Source: Paracoccaceae bacterium
Lineage (GTDB): Bacteria; Pseudomonadota; Alphaproteobacteria; Rhodobacterales; Rhodobacteraceae
Direction of reading: 5' to 3'
Assembly: GCA_022448925.1 (NCBI GenBank)
Contig: JAKVCP010000007.1
Span: 1-64,000 of the forward strand
Length of the DNA: 64,000 nt
Shown piece by piece: positions 17,143 through 25,569 of this stretch; position 1 is the first letter of the stretch; every line of letters begins with the position of its first letter. The translations under genes were made by a program, and so were the position numbers. The notes beneath the pieces were generated by a model that was given only the letters and a program-made list of their open reading frames with translations, did no database searches and was not told the origin of the DNA.

Positions 17143-18168
17143 ATGAAAGCGATCTTGCATATCGGAATGCCCAAGACTGGGTCCTCGTCCATCCAAGATA
17201 CACTGGCGTCGGCCGATTTGGGAAACGCGCGGTATTTTGATTGGCGGGCGCCCAACCATTCCAGTCTTTTGGCTGTTGTCTCCAAGGACATGTCGCATGG
17301 GTTTTCCAAGCGACATTCCATCGAAGACCTGGACAAAATCATCGCCTCAACGGCACAAACTTTTCGCGACAATGCAGAACGAGACGGCACAGAAAGCTTC
17401 ATCATATCGGCAGAGCGTCTGTTCAACAGCCCTCCGGAAAATTTGCGCGTTTTCAAGGCCTTCCTGGATCAATTCGCAACCTCTTACAGCGTGATTGGAT
17501 ATGTGCGCGAACCATCCTCTTTTCTGGTATCTGCGTTTCAGCAGAACATAAAGATGGGAAAATGCGGCTTGCAGCTGGGAAAGATCTGGCCGGATTACCG
17601 TCGCAGGATCAGCAATTTTGACCACTTGTTCGGTCAAGAGAATGTCACTGTGCGGCTGTTTGACCGCGCAGCCCTCAAGAACGGTGATGTGGTTCAGGAT
17701 TTCGCAGAGTTTGCAAAGATCGACCTCAAGCCGCAGGACATCGTGAAAACCAACGAAAGTTTGAGCGCCGAAGCCGTCGCGTTTTTGTTTCTTGATCGAC
17801 ATTTTGGCAAGAGCTTTGATGCACAGGAAAGCAAGCAACCTGCCCTGACCAGCAAGCTGGTTCAAAAGCTGTCCTTGCACAAAGGGCGGCGCTTTACATT
17901 CGCGCCTGAGTTGATTGATCCAGTCCTGGAAAGACATTCCAAAGACATCGCCTGGATTGAACAGCGTTTAGGGATCTCTTTTGCCACGGGGCCCAAGAAA
18001 GCGGAGGTTGTGTTCAGAACGAAGAAGGACCTGATCGATTTTGCAATGCAGAACCAATCGGTGTTGCGCGAAATTATAGGTTTGACCGCACCGACACGCG
18101 ACACTGTCGATCCTGCCAAGGCTGCTGCCTTCGTCAAAGGGCTGATCGCAAGCCGCACAAACGAATAG
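17143..18168 (+). CDS. Sulfotransferase-like protein, second of a tandem pair
   Basis: The 341-residue protein carries [16 protein letters not shown] at 5-20 (5'-phosphosulfate loop) and GYVREPSSFLVSAFQQ near 125-140 (3'-phosphate site). It is closely similar in layout to the rfb-embedded protein at 7699: both have a [16 protein letters not shown] block, then [18 protein letters not shown], and both end in DIAW-x-E-x-RLG. It is co-transcribed with the preceding sulfotransferase gene (eight-base gap). It converges with the reverse gene ending at 18198; a short GGGCC/GGCCC stem at 18178-18198 lies between them. Confidence 0.78.
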   Translation: MKAILHIGMPKTGSSSIQDTLASADLGNARYFDWRAPNHSSLLAVVSKDMSHGFSKRHSIEDLDKIIASTAQTFRDNAERDGTESFIISAERLFNSPPENLRVFKAFLDQFATSYSVIGYVREPSSFLVSAFQQNIKMGKCGLQLGKIWPDYRRRISNFDHLFGQENVTVRLFDRAALKNGDVVQDFAEFAKIDLKPQDIVKTNESLSAEAVAFLFLDRHFGKSFDAQESKQPALTSKLVQKLSLHKGRRFTFAPELIDPVLERHSKDIAWIEQRLGISFATGPKKAEVVFRTKKDLIDFAMQNQSVLREIIGLTAPTRDTVDPAKAAAFVKGLIASRTNE

Positions 18169-18197
18169 ATCGACAGGGGGCCGCCCACTGCATGGCC

Positions 18198-19205
18198 CTA
18201 GTCATCACCCATTTTTTCCTCGAGCTTCTTAAGGCGGTTGGACATCCGTTGCATGTGCGCGGCCTGCGACAGCGTAACCTCGATGAGATACTCCAGCATC
18301 CGCGCCCTCATCGCATCCATATCGCGTTGCTTTGCTTCTTTCTCTTGTCCCGATGTAAAATCCACGCCTATACGCTCGCCGAGCGCCTTGAAATCATCCA
18401 GATCATCGGCAAAGACTTCGGTTCCGCCATCAAAAGTCAGATACTTTTTTGTGGCCTCTTCAAGAGTTTGCACCGTGTCCCGATTGGGGTTCATCACAAA
18501 CGTATTGAACCGGTCTGGGAAAACTTCTGACTTGAAACGCGTATTGAAGAGCGCACGCAACAAAAGCTCTACATCTTCGCCGCGTTCCAGTACCCGTTTC
18601 TTGACCGGCGGTATGGTCACGCCGATCGTTCGCCCGAAATCCTCGACCACATCAACAGTCTTGTCGAATTTGCAGAAGGTCAAGAAATCGCTGTATTTCC
18701 GTTCCCACACAGCCAGGGCGCGATAGGTGCCCACCCAACGACTGGCCTGATCTCTGAAGGTCTGGATCGGACCCGGACGGGTCTTGTGCCGTATCGCCCA
18801 TTGCACATAGGCAGAGGGCAGCCAAGACTGAATGTCACGGATATACAAGATGATCCGCAGATCAACTTCTTTGGCCAACTCTTCAATCAATGGATCAAGG
18901 TTTGCAACATGGCCGTAAAGATCTTCGTTCGAAAAGACAAAGGTGTCGCACCCGGTCTGAGCCTTGATCTTTTCCATCTCACGAACGATTGCCTGTGCGC
19001 CTGTGCGCAATTGTTCGGGATCTCCGCTTACGAATGTGCGCATACCCGCGATGCCGTCGAACTTGGGATGGACAATGGAAAACCACATCCCCAGATAGTG
19101 CAGTCCCTGGGCATGCAACTCATCCTCTGCCTGACTCAGCGCCTGCTGGATCGAGCTTGTTCCGGTTTTGCCCATCCCGACATGAAGAAAAAGTTTCATG
19201 GTCAT
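18198..19205 (-). CDS. Sulfotransferase-like protein coupled to a glycosyltransferase
   Basis: The 335-residue protein starts [20 protein letters not shown], with the PAPS-type loop at residues 7-19, and has LYIRDIQSWLPSAYVQW as second nucleotide site. The mid segment VDVVEDFGRTIGV corresponds to the VVQDFA block of the other three. The C-terminal 60 residues form a charged helix, perhaps a coiled coil, ending KKLEEKMGDD. Its ATG overlaps the stop of the 860-residue glycosyltransferase gene as ATGA (19202-19205), which indicates coupled translation and suggests that it modifies the product of that enzyme. Confidence 0.77.
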   Translation of the reverse strand: MTMKLFLHVGMGKTGTSSIQQALSQAEDELHAQGLHYLGMWFSIVHPKFDGIAGMRTFVSGDPEQLRTGAQAIVREMEKIKAQTGCDTFVFSNEDLYGHVANLDPLIEELAKEVDLRIILYIRDIQSWLPSAYVQWAIRHKTRPGPIQTFRDQASRWVGTYRALAVWERKYSDFLTFCKFDKTVDVVEDFGRTIGVTIPPVKKRVLERGEDVELLLRALFNTRFKSEVFPDRFNTFVMNPNRDTVQTLEEATKKYLTFDGGTEVFADDLDDFKALGERIGVDFTSGQEKEAKQRDMDAMRARMLEYLIEVTLSQAAHMQRMSNRLKKLEEKMGDD

Positions 19206-21784
19206 CTCCGCGGCTGGTCAGGTTTGCTGACAAAAATTGATTTGTGGCCTGAATCGTAGGCCGCGGTGGGCCAGAGACGCTCTATCATATGAAAGACTGT
19301 GCCATCGTTGGCAATCGGTTCGTTTGGCCAAGGGTAATCGGCGCCAAAATAGGAGTTCATCTGGTTCACCACAGCGCGGCGTGTCCAGAACATGTTGCCT
19401 ACCGGGAAAAGGATCGGATGGTCTGGGAAAGGCGTTTCGACCAATTTCTGATAGATCGGCAGAATGCGCTTGGAGCCGAACCAACCACAGATATAGGGAT
19501 CGAACGGCGTGACAAGGCCAACTTCCGGGTCAGTCATCTGCAGCAGCGCGTTCGAGATCTTTTCCTTGTCACCAAACAGGATCTTCAGCAGGAAGTTGCG
19601 CCAGGTGTCCCCCCCGGGGGTCGAGGAAAATGACTTTTTCTGGTGAACGTGGGCCCAGATATCGTCGTTTCCATAAGTCTCAATATCGTTGAAGAGCTGC
19701 ATGAACGGCAAAATGTCCCGCCCCTGGTTCGCGACCTGGACAATCTCGGCCTTGATATCAAGATCTTTCATGGTTTTGTGGATCAGGTTGGCCTTTTTAA
19801 CCTGGTCGGTGGTGATCACAACGTTGTTGGCCCGCTGGTAGACACCGTAACTGCTGGCGTCATGATACAGATCATCCGTGTAGTAGGCGTGGACGTGGAT
19901 CGAAAAGTCCGGCAGATCCTGAGGCAGATCTTCTTTGTATCGGATCAGAACGCCGCTTTTGTGAACGGGATGATCCGACGCCTGAAGCACCTGTCTGGCC
20001 TCGGCTTCGCTTTTCCAAACGGTTTTGCGGCCCAGAGACCAGGCTTTTTGCCGCTCTGCCACGCGATAATCTTTGTCATCGTCCCGCTCAGAGAACAAAA
20101 TCGGCAGATCATACTCGCCCTCACCAAGATAGAAGTGCCGGCGTTTTGCAAGGTGCGCCTCAAATGCTGTAGAAATCCGTTTGAACAGTTGATCGTCACC
20201 AAGAACATCAGTGTCCTCACGTGACAGATCAAGACGCTTTAGGTTCTCAGATTTGCGCGGCAGTGTTGTTGCCAGTTTTGCGGCTTCGTCGACACGGCCA
20301 TAACCCACCCGGTGAAACCGCGGCTGGGACTTGTATGTTTCATCATCATAGCCCGAGGCATTCTCGAACAAGATGACATCACTATCGAATTTCACCGCGT
20401 CGAGAACCACGTTGGGCAAGGGGTCCATGCGGGATGACAGGAAAAGTGCATCTGATGCGATCACGAGGTCATTGTAGTAATCCCCGCCTGGCACGTAGTG
20501 AAAATAGCCGCCCTTTTCATTGACATGCGCCTCGACCATTTGCTTTTCAAGCCAGACACCACAGTGGAAATCCTCGTGGTTCATACCATCGCCGATCCAG
20601 ACGAACACCGCCTCTGGGTCGCGTTCATGCGCGATCTGCGCCATCATGATGAACAAGTCCGTACCCTTGCGCCAATGCGTGCTACCAGCGCCATAGACAA
20701 GTCGGCGATTGCCAAGATCGATACCCAGAATACGTCCGATTCTATCCCGCGCATCCTGATAACGTTTGCGGGCCACCCGGCCAGGCTTTAGCTGAGCTTG
20801 CGGAATGATGGTCGAACAGCTGTCCAGATCAAAACCTGAATCTTCCATGATCCCGCGCCAGGATTCGCGCACATTTTCGGACGAGAAGATCGCGAAATCT
20901 GCATAAAAACAGGGATGTATGGTTTTATGCAGGGGCAGCGAATATTGCGTGTATTCGTGAATGTAAAAACCAAAGGGAATACCGCGCGAGACCATCATTC
21001 GAATGAACGGGCTGCTGTCAGACGAATTGCACAGCGCATAATCAACCCTGGACAGAACGTCCCGCAAGACAAAATCAATTTCTTCATGCGGCATAAGGGT
21101 GACAAAGACACAATTGCATTCGCGGCGAAACCGCTCCAGCAGCGGGCCAACCTGAAGGCTAAGCACGACCACGTTGTGTGTTTGAGCCGCCTGCTTTACC
21201 AGCTCCAAGCCAACCAGAGGCGCACCTGTTGTGGTGAATTCATGCACCGTCAAAAGGATGGTCTTTTTGCTTTCATCAAAGGGTTTATCGCCCTGATAAA
21301 AATTTCGGCGCAGGGTCCGCAGCGAGGACCGTTGTTCCCGTTTGCCAAAGAGCAAGAAGTGATAGAGCGGCAGGATCCCACTGTCTTTCACATCAGGGTA
21401 CTGAGTGGTGTAGTGCAGGGCCGAGAAATCTGAGATCTTCTCATCAATACTATGCGGGAGGGCCATCAATTCATAGGCCAGCTGCGCCGCATCCTTTTGA
21501 CCTTTTTCTACAGCATCTTTCAGGTCCTCGTCGGTCAGGAGTCCCAGGATCACCTTATCGATTTGGGGGCGTTCTGCGCGGATTTTCTGATACGCATTGG
21601 GGACACGGCCCTCTTTCTTGCCGTGCAATTCAAAATGTGTTGCGCAGTCGATTGCGACATCTTCCTTGGCCAACTCGGGATAGTGCAGCTTGTAAAAGTC
21701 TTCATCAAAGCGGAAGTCGGGCCGCGAGGCATGAACGCCCAATGCTTCAGTATGCGAGCGCCAGATTTCGTCAAGGTTCAGCAT
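19202..21784 (-). CDS. Two-domain GT4-like glycosyltransferase fused to an RgpF-like domain
   Basis: The 860-residue protein has three parts. Residues 1-150 carry two copies of a repeat typical of glycosyltransferase N-termini: FDEDFYKLHYPELAKED...GKKEGRVPN and DFSALHYTTQYPDVKDS...GKREQRSS. Residues about 170-510 form a GT-B fold like family GT4: TTGAPLVGLEL, GAGSTHWRKGTDLF, and the donor-site block SRMDPLPNVVLDAVKF. Residues about 625-860 form an RgpF-like domain: IHVHAYYTDDLYHD, ANQGRDILPFMQL and HVHQKKS, paralleling the blocks in the protein at 10975. It probably both transfers and helps assemble sugars of the polymer. The linkage made is unknown. Confidence 0.83.
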   Translation of the reverse strand: MLNLDEIWRSHTEALGVHASRPDFRFDEDFYKLHYPELAKEDVAIDCATHFELHGKKEGRVPNAYQKIRAERPQIDKVILGLLTDEDLKDAVEKGQKDAAQLAYELMALPHSIDEKISDFSALHYTTQYPDVKDSGILPLYHFLLFGKREQRSSLRTLRRNFYQGDKPFDESKKTILLTVHEFTTTGAPLVGLELVKQAAQTHNVVVLSLQVGPLLERFRRECNCVFVTLMPHEEIDFVLRDVLSRVDYALCNSSDSSPFIRMMVSRGIPFGFYIHEYTQYSLPLHKTIHPCFYADFAIFSSENVRESWRGIMEDSGFDLDSCSTIIPQAQLKPGRVARKRYQDARDRIGRILGIDLGNRRLVYGAGSTHWRKGTDLFIMMAQIAHERDPEAVFVWIGDGMNHEDFHCGVWLEKQMVEAHVNEKGGYFHYVPGGDYYNDLVIASDALFLSSRMDPLPNVVLDAVKFDSDVILFENASGYDDETYKSQPRFHRVGYGRVDEAAKLATTLPRKSENLKRLDLSREDTDVLGDDQLFKRISTAFEAHLAKRRHFYLGEGEYDLPILFSERDDDKDYRVAERQKAWSLGRKTVWKSEAEARQVLQASDHPVHKSGVLIRYKEDLPQDLPDFSIHVHAYYTDDLYHDASSYGVYQRANNVVITTDQVKKANLIHKTMKDLDIKAEIVQVANQGRDILPFMQLFNDIETYGNDDIWAHVHQKKSFSSTPGGDTWRNFLLKILFGDKEKISNALLQMTDPEVGLVTPFDPYICGWFGSKRILPIYQKLVETPFPDHPILFPVGNMFWTRRAVVNQMNSYFGADYPWPNEPIANDGTVFHMIERLWPTAAYDSGHKSIFVSKPDQPRR

Positions 21785-21788
21785 GACT

Positions 21789-22268
21789 TCAGTTCCCCAG
21801 GTGTAGTGGCATCATGTCGAGGCTGCATTTGGTATGTTCAGGGCCCATGCCCTTGGTCATGTACCGAAAAAACGTGACCAACATTGGATCTGCACCAAAC
21901 GAGTGACCGCAGATCAGAGTGTGCAAGTCTTCATCATCACCAATGCTGTATTCAAAAGCCTTTGGATCTGCGACAGCGGTTTTGGCATGATCAAGCGTCG
22001 ACAAGGCGTCTGCAGTGTCATTGATGAACAAGACCGACGACGTTGCACGTGCCATGGTTCGATCCGTGGCGACCATGATATCGCGCAACGCACTCAGAGT
22101 ACTGGGCGCTATGCTTGTGAATTCAAATACAAACCACTCATCCGGAGACACCATGTGCTCTAGCGAGTTGGCCGCACCGAACGGGACATACAGACAAAAA
22201 GGTCCTGGCCAGTCAAACTGGCCTCCTGTTTCTTGCAAGGCCACGTTTCTGGAATCAATTATCAACAT
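21789..22268 (-). CDS. Hypothetical protein in the polysaccharide island
   Basis: A 159-residue protein starting MLIIDSRNVALQE. I do not recognise its family. It has no signal peptide or membrane helix. The middle has an EWFVFEFTS beta-like segment, and the C-terminal part contains HTLICGHSFGADPML, which superficially recalls a G-x-S-x-G nucleophile elbow but lacks the last Gly in position. ATG 22268 is favoured because AGGA lies eight bases upstream; a start 15 codons earlier has no ribosome site. It ends four bases before the glycosyltransferase-RgpF gene, so the three reverse genes likely form one operon. Confidence 0.6.
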   Translation of the reverse strand: MLIIDSRNVALQETGGQFDWPGPFCLYVPFGAANSLEHMVSPDEWFVFEFTSIAPSTLSALRDIMVATDRTMARATSSVLFINDTADALSTLDHAKTAVADPKAFEYSIGDDEDLHTLICGHSFGADPMLVTFFRYMTKGMGPEHTKCSLDMMPLHLGN

Positions 22269-22498
22269 TGTGTCGTCCTGAAAGAGTAAATCTCTGGTCA
22301 GGCAACGCGCCATTTAAAATTGACACCATTCAAACAGAAGCACGCCACCACGGTTTCGTGTCTCGTATTTTGACTATTCCGTCAACCGATTCAGGCGTTC
22401 TTTGGCTACAGGCAGAAGTCAACCGACCGCTTATCGGATAGCTGCGCAGAAAATGCCGGGGTTCATGGCATCCTGCCCTCCATTTCACCCCTTTACAC

Positions 22499-22529
22499 AA
22501 AGGCCGCCCGAACAGCGCGGGCGGCCTTT
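22499..22529 (-). terminator. Terminator downstream of the DUF2793 gene
   Basis: A perfect 12-bp stem, AAAGGCCGCCCG at 22499-22510 with CGGGCGGCCTTT at 22518-22529, loop of seven bases. It lies 25 bases beyond the DUF2793 stop. The T residues at both stem ends make it usable in either direction. Confidence 0.75.
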
Positions 22530-22554
22530 GTCGTCACATCAGATTGTGAACGAA

Positions 22555-23631
22555 TTAGCCCACCTGATACCCCCAAAAACTGGAATGTCCTGCAGCAAAG
22601 TTCAAATCATCACCACGTGCCGTTCCTTGCAGCTCGACCGTATCCCCTTGGGACAGGCTTACCAGGGTTTGAAGCTTGGTGGTGGTACGCATGCTAACAT
22701 GTGCACTGTTGTTTTCATGGAACGCCCCGTTGATCTCGGTCACGCCGTTTTGCAAAAGACGAGAGCGTGAGCGCACGGTAGACGACGTATGCGTTTTGTA
22801 CATCAGTACGCCGCCCAGCATGTAAGTGCCATCCGCAGGGGCAACAAACTGGTTTGTAGCCGGATCAAAAACGTTCTGATCGTTATATTCCACAGTGTTG
22901 ATCCCAATAGTCGTCCAGACGTCCTCGGCGACGAAATTATCGTAATTCGTAAAGGCCTTGAAGCGTGGCAGATTGGGCAGGCTTGGACGCCCCGACACAT
23001 GATCCATGGTCATTACATCGCGGAAATTGATGCCGTCGTCCGTGACTGACAGTCGCAACGAATCCGATCCAAAAAGCCCAAGCAAGGCGCGCGTCGCATA
23101 ATTCGTTTGGAACACAAGGCCCAGATCGTCTGTTGCGCCTTCCTTGTTCAGAGTTGCAACCATGCTGCCATTACCGCCGTCAGCCTCGTTGACCGCTGTC
23201 CACAAAGCTTGGTTCAGCCGAGCCTGAAACGGGGTCTGTGCGGTTGCACTGGTGCCAAGCCCCAAGAGGGTCATGTCTTGCAGCGCAGAGGGTGTGATTT
23301 CATGCCAGTCCGCGCCGTCAAAGACAAGGTACTGTTTTGCATTGGCATTCCAGCAGCGCCAGCCAATGCGCGGCGGATAAAAAACCCAGGCAGTGCCATC
23401 AAAGACAGCGATCTCTGTGTCATGCCCCGCCCACTCAGACTGCCCCCCGGACGCCACAATATGACTGTCTCCAGGCTGTGGAGCCCCCGGTGGCGTTTGC
23501 TCGCTGGTGCTCAGCACAGTCATCTGGACCAGCGCATCGAGCCCCCTGAGCGCCTCGTTGTGGGTCACGTGCTTTTGCGCCTGGGCGGGCATGATATAGG
23601 GCAAAGATAGCGTATCTGTTGTATCTGGCAT
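22555..23631 (-). CDS. DUF2793 protein with a C-terminal C1q-like domain (phage/GTA spike type)
   Basis: The 358-residue protein opens with the DUF2793 signature: LPYIMPAQAQKHVTHNEALRGLDALVQM at about 10-37, then PGDSHIVASG and WRCWNANAKQYLVFDG. DUF2793 proteins are found in phage tails and in Rhodobacteraceae gene transfer agents, where related proteins form head spikes that touch the host surface. The last 135 residues look like a C1q/TNF-type jelly roll: NVFDPATNQFVAPADGTYMLGG, then a final SSFWGYQVG strand. There is no signal peptide. No other virion gene is present in the window. A role in binding a surface polysaccharide is inference from domain type and location. Confidence 0.8.
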   Translation of the reverse strand: MPDTTDTLSLPYIMPAQAQKHVTHNEALRGLDALVQMTVLSTSEQTPPGAPQPGDSHIVASGGQSEWAGHDTEIAVFDGTAWVFYPPRIGWRCWNANAKQYLVFDGADWHEITPSALQDMTLLGLGTSATAQTPFQARLNQALWTAVNEADGGNGSMVATLNKEGATDDLGLVFQTNYATRALLGLFGSDSLRLSVTDDGINFRDVMTMDHVSGRPSLPNLPRFKAFTNYDNFVAEDVWTTIGINTVEYNDQNVFDPATNQFVAPADGTYMLGGVLMYKTHTSSTVRSRSRLLQNGVTEINGAFHENNSAHVSMRTTTKLQTLVSLSQGDTVELQGTARGDDLNFAAGHSSFWGYQVG

Positions 23632-23731
23632 GACAGGTCCTTGGGCAAGATTTGCCCGTAAAAGTCGATACCAACGCTTGCGGTCGCGTTAGCAAAGCGC
23701 CCGGCGCATTAACCCATCGATGAGGATCACG

Positions 23732-23857
23732 TTACGCCACAGGCCAACCCACAAAAATCTGGCGACCATCGCGAACAACCATGCGACCGTCCGGAAGGAC
23801 GCGCTCCAGCACACCTTGTATGGCAATATACTTGCCGATCAAAACAGTCTTAAGCAC
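23732..23857 (-). CDS. Possible 41-codon gene before the DUF2793 gene
   Basis: An uninterrupted reverse frame reads VLKTVLIGKYIAIQGVLERV, then LPDGRMVVRDGRQIFVGWPV and a final Ala. The pattern of alternating hydrophobic residues with two Gly/Asp turns looks like a small SH3-type beta barrel. GGGGG lies about 9 bases before the GTG start. I believe similar tiny reading frames occur next to DUF2793 genes in related bacteria, but that is memory, not a search. It would be cotranscribed with the DUF2793 gene 100 bases downstream. Confidence 0.45.
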   Translation of the reverse strand: MLKTVLIGKYIAIQGVLERVLPDGRMVVRDGRQIFVGWPVA

Positions 23858-23941
23858 AACAAAAGCCCCCAATTGTTGTGAGAATTCACTTAATATGTCC
23901 GGATATCATAGGCTACAAAATTCGACAGTTGCTGCAGTTTT

Positions 23942-24340
23942 TTACAACCAGTCTCGCAAAATCGGGATAAGCGGGATGTCGGCAGCTGGCATCGGATAGT
24001 CACGCAATTGATTTGCTTGCACCCATTTGAGTGACTGACCTTCCCTGGACTGCGGCACACCTTCCCACTTGCGGCAGGCGAAAAGCGGCATCAACAAGTG
24101 GAAATCATCGTAGCCATGGCTTGCAAAGGTCAAGGGCGCAAGACAACTTTGCCAGGTCTCGATGCCAAGTTCTTCGTGCAATTCACGGATCAATGCAGCC
24201 TCTGGCGTTTCGCCCGGTTCGACCTTGCCACCAGGAAACTCCCACAGGCCAGCCATGGCCTTACCCTGTGGACGTTGCGCCAACAGCACCCGCCCATCCC
24301 GGTCGATCAATGCAACCGCTGAAACGAGAACGATCTTCAT
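23942..24340 (-). CDS. mutT: Nudix hydrolase, 8-oxo-dGTP diphosphatase (MutT)
   Basis: MutT (132 aa) removes oxidised dGTP from the nucleotide pool. The full Nudix box is present: Gly38, Glu44, then Arg52-Glu53-Leu-His-Glu56-Glu57 and Gly59, which bind the metal and pyrophosphate. FPGGKVEPGE and a Trp-Val-Leu-type C-terminal region fit MutT-like proteins, and the length is standard. Its ATG overlaps the argJ stop by four bases, so it is coupled to argJ. It is the last gene of the run going leftward from the parvulin gene. Confidence 0.93.
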   Translation of the reverse strand: MKIVLVSAVALIDRDGRVLLAQRPQGKAMAGLWEFPGGKVEPGETPEAALIRELHEELGIETWQSCLAPLTFASHGYDDFHLLMPLFACRKWEGVPQSREGQSLKWVQANQLRDYPMPAADIPLIPILRDWL

Positions 24341-25566
24341 GATCGGTAGTCCGCATTGATGCTGATATAGCCGTGGGTCAGATCACAGGTCCAGACGGTG
24401 CAGGCCCCCAAGCCCAACCCGATATCGACCGAGATCGAAATCTCTGGTTTTTGCATCTCCCTTGCGCCGTCTTCTTCCCGGTACGTCTCAGCCACCCAGC
24501 CCTTTTCGGCCACCAGCACCTCACCAAAGCGAATGGACAACAAGTCCCTGTCCGCGGTCGCCCCCGATTTGCCAATCGCCATAACGATACGCCCCCAATT
24601 CGGGTCCTCGCCCGCAAGAGCTGTCTTTACCAGCGGCGAGTTTGCGATCGACAACGCATGTTTGCGCGCATCCACATCCGAAGTGGCCCCCGTTACATTT
24701 ACTGTCACAAACTTGGTCGCGCCTTCGCCGTCACGCACAACCTGGTGCGCAAGATCGGTCATGACACCTTCCAACGCCGCGACAAACTCTGACGTGCCCG
24801 CTGTCACCTCCACGCCCGAGGCACCGGTGGCACCGATCATCAAGCTGTCCGAGGTCGACGTATCACTGTCAACGGTGATGCAGTTGAACGTGCGGGCGTT
24901 CAATAACGCCAGCATGGACTGAAGATCCGCTTGGTCCACGCGGGCGTCGGTAAAGATATAGACCAGCATCGTCGCCATATCCGGCGCAATCATGCCTGAT
25001 CCCTTTGCGAAACCTGCAATCTTGACAGCCCCACCAGGCAGACTGACCTGTGCCGTCGCGCCCTTGGGAAAGGTGTCCGTCGTCATGATCGCCTGCGCAG
25101 CTTTTTCGGCGTTATCGCCTGACAGCGTCGACGCCAGCTCGGCGACTTTTGCGGTGATCCGATCGTGCGGTAACCGTTCTCCAATCACACCGGTCGAAGC
25201 GGTGAAGACGCGTTCGGCCGGTATGGCCGTCTCTGCCGAGACTGCCCTGCAGATTGCCGCGACCGACCCTTCGCCCGCACGTCCGGTAAAGGCGTTCGAG
25301 TTTCCCGAGTTGACCAGAATAGCTGCGCCCGCAGAACTGTCACCGCCCAATTTGGCCTGGCAATCCAGCACATTGGCCGAGCGCGTGGCCGAGGTTGTAA
25401 ACACCCCCGCCACAGCACTGCCGGGATCAAGGACCGCCAACATGACGTCCAGCCGGTTTTGGTACTTCACACCCGCCTCTGCGGCCGCAAAGCGTACACC
25501 GGGGATTTCGGGCAGGTCGGGAAAATGCGATGGTGCCAAAGGCGAGCGAGGGGTCGCAACAGCCAA
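24337..25566 (-). CDS. argJ: Bifunctional glutamate N-acetyltransferase / ornithine acetyltransferase
   Basis: ArgJ (409 aa) recycles the acetyl group in arginine synthesis by moving it from N-acetylornithine to glutamate. It is made as a precursor that cuts itself before a threonine. The site is visible as IAPDMATMLVYIFTD with Thr199 the likely new N-terminal nucleophile. FTTSATRSANV near 56, VNSGNSNAFTG near 85 and TASTGVIGE near 122 are further family blocks. Full length and all blocks are intact. It lies between the parvulin gene (three-base gap) and mutT (four-base overlap). Confidence 0.96.
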   Translation of the reverse strand: MAVATPRSPLAPSHFPDLPEIPGVRFAAAEAGVKYQNRLDVMLAVLDPGSAVAGVFTTSATRSANVLDCQAKLGGDSSAGAAILVNSGNSNAFTGRAGEGSVAAICRAVSAETAIPAERVFTASTGVIGERLPHDRITAKVAELASTLSGDNAEKAAQAIMTTDTFPKGATAQVSLPGGAVKIAGFAKGSGMIAPDMATMLVYIFTDARVDQADLQSMLALLNARTFNCITVDSDTSTSDSLMIGATGASGVEVTAGTSEFVAALEGVMTDLAHQVVRDGEGATKFVTVNVTGATSDVDARKHALSIANSPLVKTALAGEDPNWGRIVMAIGKSGATADRDLLSIRFGEVLVAEKGWVAETYREEDGAREMQKPEISISVDIGLGLGACTVWTCDLTHGYISINADYRS

Positions 25567-25569
25567 GAT

